A stretch of 64,000 nucleotides of DNA, from assembly GCA_027186245.1 (NCBI GenBank), contig CP114483.1, positions 33,451,642-33,515,641 of the forward strand. Direction: 5' to 3'. Under the pieces are notes generated by a model. It was not told the origin of the DNA. It made no database searches and worked only from the letters and a program-made list of their open reading frames with translations. This document shows, piece by piece, positions 23,492-34,039 of this stretch (positions are counted from its first letter, which is position 1; the number at the start of each line of letters is the position of its first letter). Source of the DNA: Coriaria nepalensis. Taxonomy: Eukaryota > Streptophyta > Magnoliopsida > Cucurbitales > Coriariaceae. The position numbers and the translations under genes were made by a program.

Positions 23492-25900
23492 ATGTTAGAG
23501 CGCTACTGGTTTGCTTTCTTTGTGGTGATTTTTTGGCTGGTTGGAGTCTTAAATGCCAGTGCAGGTGATGCCGATCCACTTTTCAGGTAACACATTCATT
23601 TCTTGATTATGTTAATGGCCTTAAAATTTATGTTCAAGTGGTCATTTCTTGTTTGCCTGCTTTTTCAGTGCTTAATACTGTTTTGGTGTTAAAGAAGAGT
23701 TGTAATGTCTCTAATTCTTTCAAAGATGAACTTAATAGGGGTTGATGCTTGAATACTAACTCTAACATTATGATATATTGATGTCAGAATGCTAGAACTT
23801 TGATTTTTGCGTTGTTAAACTATCTCCATTATGATCTAGATGATAGTGTGTGTGTGTGTGTGGGGGTGGGGGGGTGGGGGGGGGGGGGGGGTGAGGTCAT
23901 AATTCTCAGTTGTTAGGGATGTTCTGTATTTTGTTTCCTTGCTCTAGAATATATTGGCTTTGAAGAAAAATAATTAGAAATTATGAAGCCTAATATTTAT
24001 ACTCAGTTTATTTATTTTGATGAATCATTTCGTCCTGTCTGCAGTGCTCTTTGCTTATTTTTGGTATGATCCAAGTCAGAAAGGGAAATTAGGGTCTTTT
24101 CTCCTTGGATTTTTATTTCTGTAAATTGCTTTTATTTGGGAGGTTTTGTATCTAGATTTCTGCTCACATGACCATGTCTGTTTTTCATACACTTCGCATG
24201 AGTCATTGTAAAATAGCTGTGATTATATCCCCACTTTGATTCCCACTTTATAGCTAGTTTTTTCGTGATAGGGATTGTTTAGGGCAATGCAAAGAAACAG
24301 GATGCGTAGGGCAAACATGCTTTCCGCAGTGCGAATTATCTTCGGAAGGTCTGCCCACTGATCAGCCATGGTATAAGCAAGAATCTCTTTACTTGAGGTG
24401 GAAAGAATGGGATTGCCAAAGTGATTGTCGTTACCATTGTATGGTCAATAGAGAGAAAGAGAGGGAAGCACTTCATCATGATTCTGTTAAATATCACAGT
24501 AAATGGCCCTTCAAGCGTGTATACAGAATTCAGGTTTGCTTCTTTCTTTGTTTAAATTTTTCTTTTTTGGCTGGGTCTATGTACTCGAAAACTCTATTAG
24601 ACTTGAGTAATAGGCTGTCTAGTTATGATTGACCCATGCCTCATTTTCTTAGGAACTGGCTACTGTAGTTTTTTCTGTTCTCAACCTCTCAATGCATCTC
24701 TATGGCTGGCTATCTTTTTTCTCTCATTTGTCTCATTATTTACATCCAAAGCGAGACAAGAAGGCATACTATGAGTTTGCAACCTTGTGGTACTTCTATG
24801 CGATCTTTTCAATGAACTCCTGGATCTGGAGTGCTGTGTTCCACAGTCGGTATGCTTCTTTCTTCCTTTTCATATTTATCATTCTATATTTACTCTTAAT
24901 AATCTTCTTAAGTTACGTATTAGGTTAATTTTGGAATCTGAGGCAAGAATTCCTTCAAATTATAGACTCTAATTTGGTTGTTTTATGTAAAGTTGTCAAC
25001 CATATCCAGTGTACAATTGTTGTTGCTTTATCATTGTCAAAGTATTGTAGCTCATCTTGATAGTCACACTGTGTTATTGACCTGCGGTGATGTCAATATT
25101 ACAGAGAAGCTTGACTACTCATCTGCAGTGGCATTACTAGGGTATTCGTTTCTTGTGGCCATACTAAGAAGTTTTAATGTGAGAGGGATGAGGCTACTAG
25201 AGTCATGGTCGCTGCTCCACTGCTTGCTTTTATCACTACTCACATGTTGTTCCTCAACTTATACAAATTAGATTATGGTATGATTACTCTCCTTTCACAT
25301 TTTTTTCCTTAGCAGTTTTTAGAATCGAATTTTGAAACTAAATTTTTAGTATTAGATTAGATTTAAATTGATATAGCGTATTTGTTTAAGAGTTTAGAAA
25401 TTAGGCAGGCTCAGCCTTCATTCGGTTTAGCATTTAAACTGTAGTTTAGATAAAAAGGAGATTGAGTAAACTCTATTCTAGTTAGATTGCAATGTTAATT
25501 GAATTTCATTTCAAACCAGCATTTCAAACAGACTAAAGGTTTTTAGGTCCAAAGAGGAGTTTCAAATTTTAGTTTCAATTTTCTTTTCTTTTAGCCTTGA
25601 ACCATTTGTATAGGGTGGAACATGCAAGTTTGTGTAACCATGGGTGTTTCCCAACTTCTCATATGGTCAATATGGGCTGGAGTGACCCGCCACCCTTCAC
25701 GGTGGAAGTTGTGGGTGGTGGTTATAGGAGGTGCCCTTGCAATGCTGTTAGAAATCCTTGATTTCCCACCATATAGAGGATTTTACGATGCTCATTCTCT
25801 CTGGCATGCATCGACGGTCCCACTTACTTACCTCTGGTGGAGTTTCATAAGGGACGATGCTCAGTTCTTAATCACCAACCTCCCTAAGAAGGCAAAATAG
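23492..25900 (+). CDS. PGAP3/PER1-like GPI lipid-remodelling protein, apparently disrupted in exon 4
   Basis: Five exons are recognisable: 23492-23586, 24272-24533, 24653-24849, about 25088-25277, 25614-25900. The protein has a signal peptide, a Cys-rich lumenal part (DCLGQCKETGCVGQTCFPQC) and the multi-pass Per1 domain ending near WWSFIRDDAQF, about 340 residues. The family acts in the ER/Golgi removing the sn-2 acyl chain of GPI anchors. Two lesions are seen. The expected acceptor of exon 4 reads GG at 25086-25087 instead of AG. Near 25180 two extra bases (AG after GTGAG) break the frame between FNVR and DEATRVMVAAP, leading to a stop at about 25271. A TAG acceptor at 25061-25063 would keep phase but adds eight residues and does not cure the frameshift. 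Pseudogene or assembly error are both possible. Confidence 0.83.
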
Positions 25901-27062
25901 TGATTTTCTTTTGTGTAATTCTCCATGACATAGCACTAGAATGGTTAAGGTTGATTTTTCTGTAGCCAGTTATATTGCATCATTCCCTTTGCTTAGTAGA
26001 AAATTCTCACTCGATGCAAGATCAGAATTCATGTTTCATATACAACTAAAGTCGTGTTTGGATTGACCATATACAACTAAATGTACAACAACAACAAAAA
26101 AAAGCTTAATTTTTGTTTTTTTTTTTTGTTTTTTGTTTTCTGTTTTTAGTTATTCTCGTAGGTGTCTATGTTATAATCCTCGCCAATTTGGAACATCTAA
26201 CTATGACGTCCCCGAAATAAGATATGAACAGTTTCTAATGTTGTAAAAATTTAGTACTTGCTGATCAAACTTTAGTAGTGCCTTCCACAAGGTCAAATTA
26301 TGAAATAAAACGACAACGTTTCTAACTAACATATATAACTATATTTCCAAAAATAATAAAATAAAAAATGGAAAGGTCAACAAAATAATTTGAGAGGTCA
26401 TATTTTAGTTTTTAAAAGTGGGTCAAAGTCTAAAGAGGATATAAATACTCATTGGGCCATGTTTTTTTCTTGAAGCCCAAGTAAGAAGGTGGAGTAAAGG
26501 GCTTAGCCCAATCCAACATAAAAGCTACGTAAAAAGTAAGAAGTCTTCTGCTCAAAAAATTAAATTAATAAAATAAAATAAAAAATCGTATATACCTCTC
26601 ACTTGCCGTATCTGATTCGCTCTCTCACTTCCTCTCTGCCCTATATTAGCAATCCCCTTACCCATTCTTACTTTCTCACTCGGCCGCCTCACTCTCCTCT
26701 CTCTCTATCACAGAGCGATCGTTGCATCCTCCTGAGGTTTGTTCATCTTTTCCTATGGATTTCTTAAGTTTGAGATTTTTGTATCATATTCGACGATTTC
26801 TTTTTGGCTTTCACATGCTTAGCTTGATTTTTCTAGGCTTTGATTGATCGATATAGTACTTACAATTTGTATAGATCTCATATGAAATACTCGAGTTTCT
26901 GAAAAACAAAACCCTTAGGTTTACCTGTAGATCTGTGAATCGAATTTGATATTGAGGATAATAACTTTCTTGCATTTAACTAGTTATTGTTTTCATTTGT
27001 TTCAGGCGCAACTTTGAATTCCAGAGCTCAACCTTTTGTTTTTAAGCTAAAAGCTAGTCAAG
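25901..27062. other. Intergenic; promoter and leader intron of the first eEF2 gene
   Basis: The first part is the PGAP3-like 3' region. TTGGGCC and TTAGCCCAATCC motifs at about 26455-26515 are site II-like. A CT-rich leader (26615-26710) is followed by a leader intron with donor after CCTGAG at 26736 and acceptor TTTCAG ending at 27005. No other gene is seen. Confidence 0.6.
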
Positions 27063-29979
27063 ATGGTAAGTTCTTAGCTTTGGGTCTTCTCTGATTGATT
27101 ACTACTGCTTTTTGATAGACAATATATGATCTCAAGCAATGCAATTTTATTTGCGTATGCAGGTGAAGTTCACAGCTGAGGAGTTGCGTCGGATCATGGA
27201 CTTCAAGCATAACATCCGTAATATGTCTGTTATTGCTCATGTTGACCACGGTAAATTTCATTCGAAGTTATTTCTTTCTAATAAATTCCCTGATTAGGTT
27301 AATTTTTTTTTTTTCTGTCAAAACTGATATTGATATTAGCTGTGGAATATTTTTTCCCATTCATTACTTTTCAGCCAAGTTGTAGATATTGATACCAATT
27401 TAAGTTTTCTTTAAGTGTTTTAATTCTAATATGTTACCCGATCATTTTCAGGGAAGTCCACTCTTACCGATTCCCTTGTTGCTGCTGCTGGTATCATTGC
27501 TCAAGAGGTTGCCGGTGATGTGCGTATGACAGATACCCGAGCAGATGAGGCAGAACGTGGTATTACTATTAAGTCTACCGGTATCTCTCTCTACTATGAG
27601 ATGACTGATGAATCATTGAAGAGCTACAAGGGTGAGAGAAATGGAAATGAGTACCTCATCAATCTCATTGACTCACCCGGGCACGTCGACTTCTCCTCTG
27701 AGGTTACGGCTGCTCTTCGTATTACGGATGGTGCACTTGTGGTGGTTGACTGTATTGAAGGAGTCTGTGTTCAGACTGAAACCGTGCTCCGTCAGGCTCT
27801 GGGTGAAAGGATTAGGCCTGTTTTGACTGTCAACAAGATGGACAGGTGCTTCCTTGAGCTTCAAGTGGATGGGGAGGAAGCCTACCAAACATTCCAGAGG
27901 GTTATTGAGAATGCTAATGTGATCATGGCCACATATGAAGATCCCCTTCTTGGTGATGTGCAAGTCTACCCCGAGAAGGGGACTGTTGCTTTCTCTGCAG
28001 GTATGCATTTTTGTTTTCTGTTCTTTTTTTTTTTTTTTTGGTTATTCGTCTGTTTGTCTGGCTAGGAATGAACATTGCTCTATTCAGGTCTGCATGGTTG
28101 GGCATTTACCCTGACCAACTTTGCTAAGATGTATGCTTCCAAATTTGGAGTTGATGAGTCTAAGATGATGGAGAGGCTTTGGGGTGAGAACTTCTTTGAC
28201 CCAGCAACCAAGAAGTGGACCACCAAGAACACCGGCTCACCTACCTGCAAGAGGGGTTTTGTTCAGTTCTGTTATGAACCCATCAAGCAGATCATTAACA
28301 CCTGCATGAATGACCAGAAGGACAAGTTGTGGCCCATGTTGCAGAAGCTTGGTGTTACAATGAAGTCTGAAGAAAAGGATCTTATGGGCAAGGCATTAAT
28401 GAAGCGTGTGATGCAGACTTGGCTTCCAGCAAGTACCGCTCTTCTTGAAATGATGATCTTTCATCTTCCCTCTCCTTCCACGGCCCAGAGGTATAGAGTT
28501 GAGAACTTGTATGAGGGCCCGCTTGATGACCAGTATGCTAATGCTATCAGAAATTGTGACCCTGAAGGTCCTCTTATGCTCTATGTGTCTAAGATGATTC
28601 CCGCCTCAGACAAGGGAAGATTCTTTGCTTTTGGTCGTGTCTTTGCCGGCAAAGTCTCAACTGGTTTGAAGGTTAGAATCATGGGTCCAAATTATGTTCC
28701 TGGCGAGAAGAAGGACTTGTATGTTAAGAGTGTTCAGAGAACTGTCATTTGGATGGGAAAGAGGCAGGAAACGGTTGAAGATGTTCCTTGTGGTAACACC
28801 GTCGCCCTGGTTGGTTTGGATCAATATATCACCAAGAATGCTACTTTGACAAATGAAAAGGAAGTTGATGCGCACCCAATCAGAGCCATGAAATTCTCTG
28901 TCTCGCCTGTTGTTCGTGTTGCAGTTCAATGCAAGGTGGCTTCTGATCTTCCCAAACTAGTGGAAGGTCTCAAGCGATTGGCGAAGTCAGATCCTATGGT
29001 TGTTTGTACCATGGAGGAGTCAGGTGAGCATATTGTAGCTGGTGCAGGAGAACTTCATCTTGAAATCTGTTTGAAGGATCTGCAAGATGACTTCATGGGT
29101 GGTGCTGAGATCATCAAATCTGACCCAGTCGTGTCATTCAGAGAAACTGTCCTTGAAAAGTCTTGCCGTACTGTCATGAGCAAGTCACCCAACAAGCATA
29201 ACCGTCTCTACATGGAAGCTCGTCCCCTGGAGGAAGGGCTTGCGGAAGCCATTGATGATGGCCGTATCGGACCAAGAGATGACCCTAAAGTCCGTTCCAA
29301 GATCCTCTCCGAGGAGTTTGGTTGGGATAAGGATCTTGCCAAGAAGATCTGGTGCTTTGGACCAGAAACAACCGGCCCTAACATGGTTGTTGATATGTGT
29401 AAGGGAGTTCAGTATCTTAATGAAATCAAGGATTCAGTTGTTGCAGGTTTCCAATGGGCTTCAAAGGAAGGTGCATTATGTGAGGAAAACATGAGGGGTA
29501 TCTGCTTTGAAGTATGTGATGTGGTTCTTCATGCTGATGCCATTCACAGAGGTGGCGGTCAGGTCATCCCAACTGCCCGAAGAGTTATCTACGCATCTCA
29601 GATTACCGCAAAACCTAGACTTCTTGAGCCAGTGTACCTTGTGGAGATTCAAGCTCCAGAACAAGCTCTTGGAGGAATCTACTCTGTTCTGAATCAGAAA
29701 CGTGGGCATGTGTTTGAGGAAATGCAAAGGCCAGGAACTCCACTTTACAACATAAAGGCCTATCTTCCCGTCATTGAGTCGTTCGGGTTCTCAAGCACAT
29801 TGAGAGCTGCTACTTCAGGGCAGGCCTTCCCACAGTGTGTGTTTGACCATTGGGATATGATGTCTTCTGATCCGTTGGAACCTGGGTCACAGGCTTCTAC
29901 TCTTGTTACTGATATCAGAAAGAGGAAGGGGTTGAAGGAGCAGATGACCCCACTATCCGAGTTCGAAGACAAGCTGTAA
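27063..29979 (+). CDS. Elongation factor 2 (eEF2), copy A
   Basis: Coding exons 27063-27065 (the ATG alone), 27163-27250, 27452-28000 and 28088-29979 total 2,532 nt, 843 residues, the normal eEF2 length. The GTPase shows AHVDHGKST (P-loop), DSPGHVDF (G3) and NKMD (G4). The C-terminal domain has [12 protein letters not shown], whose second His (in AIHRGG) is the diphthamide target. The family drives GTP-dependent ribosomal translocation in the cytosol; the Arabidopsis orthologue is LOS1. The protein is intact and identical to that of copy B at 34040-36958, which lies convergent to it with 4,060 bases between the stops. Exons 3 and 4 are nearly the same in DNA between copies, whereas exon 2 is not. 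Confidence 0.97.
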
Positions 29980-30840
29980 GGAAAATATTATTGTCCCTTT
30001 TTTTTTATCCTTGTGGTTTTTTGCTAATGATAATTTTTTTTCTGGACCTATTATTGTTACATTTCTGCAATTAGTATTTATCTTTTTGGGTATGGTGGTC
30101 TGTTGCTGCTCACCAGATTTATATGTTTCAGAACAATTTGTATGTTACTGGACCTGCTCGTAATCTTCTTTTTTCTCAGTATGTATTTTGTTTTCAGATT
30201 AACAATTGTTGTATTACTAAACAGAGAAGGGTGAAAACTACAAATTTAATCAGTAAGATTAGTTGCTGTCGAAGCCAGTTTTTGTGGAATATTATTTGGT
30301 AACAAGCTAGCTTCTTACTTCTTATGCACGTGAGGGATTAAATTGAATCAAGTCTCGTTCTTTGAGAGTTAAAATCTCTGTAATAACAAAATGAAGATCC
30401 AACGGTGTGCGAAATATAGCATTAATAAAATATGTAGCTAGAAAAGAAATATATATATATAATTAGTGATACAATTTTATTTTGCACCAAAGTGTTAATG
30501 TTATAGGGGTTGGAACCTAAAAGGCATATTGGCCCATTAGCTAAATAAAATGAATGACCTTTGGGTAAGGGCAAATAATGGTGTGTAGTCATTAGAAGGT
30601 ATTGGCTATATTAGAAGGAAAATAATTTAAATGGGATCACTAACTCACTTAGCCGCTTTAGTTTTGAGCTTGAGTTGACCAAGTCCACTAAATGGGCTCA
30701 CTAATTCTCTTTCTTTTGGATGTGAGCGGGAACCGAAGATACGTTCATGGCACTTGTCATGTGCGCAAAATTTTACCATGAGTTTATATATTGTGTGTAA
30801 TACTTGATATTTTTTCGAGTAATTAAGTTAACCTAACTTA
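29980..30840. other. 3' region of eEF2 copy A and intergenic DNA
   Basis: The sequence immediately after the stop codon has no visible similarity to the 3' flank of copy B. No gene is seen. Confidence 0.55.
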
Positions 30841-30922
30841 TTTGGGCATCATTATCCAGTCTATGACATGCACCCCATTTATTTGGGCATCATTATCCAG
30901 TCTATGACATGCACCCCATTTA
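30841..30922. repeat. Perfect 41-bp tandem duplication
   Basis: Two identical 41-base units (30841-30881 and 30882-30922) are followed by the first seven bases of a third. The array sits at the edge of the gypsy remnant. Confidence 0.95.
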
Positions 30923-31760
30923 TTTGGGCGATGCCCTTATCTTCTTCTCATGCTCGAATTGCTTAATGTGTTCTTTATATTTCTACAACAAATTTTCATA
31001 CTTCCAACTAGCCTGACTCTTCGAAACACCCTTCTATCAAATGAGATACACTTTATAGCTCGGCACGCCTCGCTTCCTAATTATCCGATCCACAAAGATT
31101 TATTCTACTTCCTTGCCGTAGGAAGTGACAACCGCTTTTGGTGCCTGGTTAGACACTCCTCGACCAAGCTTACCCTTGTCTTCATGATAAGATTTCAAAA
31201 AACTCATATGAAAAACCAGATGAATCTGTAACTTTTTCGATAATTCCAGTTTGCAAGAGACCTTGCCGATTCATTGTATGATCTTGAACGGTCCCTTATA
31301 CCACTGTATCAACCCTTTGTGCACTGCCCTTAACGATTTGAATTGTTGAGGTAAGAGCTTCACCCTAACTCGATCTCCCTCTTGAAATTCACAGCCCTTC
31401 GCTTAAGATTGACTCGCCTCTTCATCTTCTTCAATGCCTTCCTCAAGTGGCACGAGCCATATCCGTCTCTTCTTTGTGTTTGGAGTCAACGGTTGATAGC
31501 CTATGGCAAGCTCAAATGGACTCTTCCTCATTGACTCGCTCCTATGTAGGTTATAGGAGAATTGTGCCGTATCAAACAACTTGGCCCAATCCTTTTAGTT
31601 GACACTCACACAGTTTGCAAGTAAGGGTCTAACAACTTGTTCACCCTCTCTGTTTGGCTATCGGTTTGAAAATGAGAACTCGTAGAGAAATTGAAGTTCG
31701 AACTAAGGGTCTCGATTGCTCATGATTGTTTGGGGCACACCTTAAAGCTTCACCACATGA
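30923..31760 (-). mobile_element. Ty3/gypsy chromovirus remnant (integrase C-terminus and chromodomain)
   Basis: On the minus strand, shifting frames with several stops show the end of a gypsy polyprotein. From about 31680 downward come an FQTD..TERVN integrase motif, then AQFSYNL, then a QEGDRVRVKL segment. A chromodomain-like stretch including RGVPSYKVYLI reaches down to about 30930. This is the chromovirus arrangement. There are no LTRs recognised and no intact frame, so it is a dead fragment. Confidence 0.72.
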
Positions 31761-34039
31761 TTTATAAAAATGTATGCCCGTCAAGCCAATCGGTTTCTAA
31801 CCCGATACAACAAACAATTTTATGTGATATTATCTTCATGTAGATATTAGCAAAATAATGAATATTATTATTAATTATCATTTATAAAAGTCAATTACTT
31901 ATCATATTTATTGATTTATTTAAACTTAATATATTATGTTCTATAAATATATATCATGATAAAAATCTAATGATAGAGATCATGCTAATTGAGACTCAAG
32001 CTGCATAAAGCTTAAGACAAAAATTTTTCATTGTCATAAGAGCTCAATAATGGACATTGATGATCTGGATAAATAATCACATACTTCATCACCTAAAATG
32101 TTTAAGGTGGCCGATCTCATGGCCATTAGTGCTAATGGAATATCATGATGATTATATACGTGCTTAGTAGAGACAGGGTACCGAACGTAACACTTAGATA
32201 ATTCTCAATTGTAATTAATACTAACTATTAATAAGAATTATCTAGTAACTATATTATATATGATCCTCAAAGTTTATTAGAAGTCAATATTGACTTGAAA
32301 GTTTAAGTTATTTAATTATAAGATGATTAAATTAATTGTTTAATTTAAAATATATTTTAAAAATTAAATAAATTAAATTATAAGTTATATAAAATCATAA
32401 ACTGTTATGAAATTCTCCTACTAGTGTGATGTAGAATTTAATTGGTCACACATATCAAGCTTCGATAGTAACTCACTTTAAGATTCATTGGAAAAAAAAG
32501 GAAAAATGGATTGTTTCCATTTTAAAGGTAAAATGGTAATTTGATTTATATTTTAACAATAAAGGCAAAATGATAATTATTAATCTATTAAATTTAATGT
32601 CATACAGTTCTGTAACTAAATATGACATTAATTTAATTAAAAATTAATAAATTACAAATGAATTTTTATTTAATTATAAAAGAGTTCTAAAATAGACCAA
32701 ATTATTAATTAAATTTTTATTCGTCAAATTAATGGAACAGTATATTAAAATCCATGGGCATTAGACCATGAAAGTGGCTGACTATGTAGAATGGGTACAA
32801 GAAAACTTTTGAGAAAACTTTTGCTACAAGAAAACCTATATCAATTTCCCCGAATCTTTTGATTCATGTGTTGAATCTAAAAGTAGAAAATTAACTGAAT
32901 GAAAAAATCATGTGGATTACGGTTAGAGGATGAATATTAACTCTGTCTTTGATTTTTTATGAATAGTATCATGACCAAAAGTTTATGAGAGTATTTACTG
33001 CTCACGATTCAAATTCAAATTTTTACAGATTGATCACCTAACTTCAAGAATTTTTATCTAAGTTAATACAAATCAGTTTAGGGTATCCTTAGAATCTATG
33101 GAAAGTTAAGAAAGTATATTTTCATAATACAATTGTTTTAGAATTTTAGACCATATAGATAAATTCAGAATTCAACTATTAAGATATAGCACATAATTAT
33201 TTAATTTTTAATTCTACAACGTGCTTACAAGGCTTATTAAAATCATTGGATAATCTATCTAGAGTCAAGCTTCTTTCAATAAAGTGATTTTGTTATTGAT
33301 CAAACTTGTAGAAGTTTGGAAATGAAATGGAGAGAAATAGGTGTAGAAATGGTAAGAGAGTTAAAATATAAAAGAAGGTAAGAGCATATAATAATAAGGA
33401 GGTGTAAAAATTATAAGGAAGAAGTCTGAAGATGTTCGACATGCATCAAAAGTTGCTTTCCACTTCTTCATTCTCATTTAATTTGTTCTCTTTTAGTCTT
33501 CTAAAATTAAGAATTTTAAAACAACCCCTCTTTCTATTTCTTTTACTTTTCAAGATTACCATAAAATTTTTAACTTTTAATTTCTTAGTCAAAAAATAAT
33601 ATCTTAAATAAATTCTTAATATTAAAATCTTATACCGAATTATTTATCCTTTAAGAAGAAATATAAAAATATTTATACATTTGTTAATCAACCGAATAAA
33701 AATTAATATATTTACTGATTATTTATAGCTTCAAATTTATATAAGTTTACAGAGTATGTTTAGCCTAATATTAGCCCACAACCAAATTTATTCCAATTTT
33801 GTTTTTCATTTGTTCCCCTACCCATCCCCCCTTACAGTAATTTCAAGCAATTGAAAAGATAAACAAAATCTCGTAAAGGTTACAGAACTAAGAGGGGTCC
33901 AACAATACAGCAAATGTAGCAGAGGTCAAAACCGTACAAACCGTCCTAAAGAAAGTGCATAAAATTTTTAAAAAGACATGAAAATTGGACAGCAACTGTG
34001 TCCAAAATACCAGATAAACAGAAAAAATGAACTTTCCAC
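31761..34039. other. AT-rich intergenic DNA between the eEF2 copies
   Basis: Strongly AT-rich with no supported gene. The last part (about 33780-34039) is probably the 3' untranslated region of eEF2 copy B on the minus strand. Confidence 0.55.

Noticed and set aside
27673..28008. Antisense frames within both eEF2 genes (also 36009-36344, 34047-34543)
   Set aside because: They occur in both copies only because the coding DNA is conserved; no independent support.
30841..30922. CRISPR-like array
   Set aside because: Only two adjacent units with no spacers in plant nuclear DNA; it is a tandem duplication.
31761..32500. Possible LTR beginning near 31760
   Set aside because: A TG start can be imagined, but no partner LTR, primer site or duplication was found.
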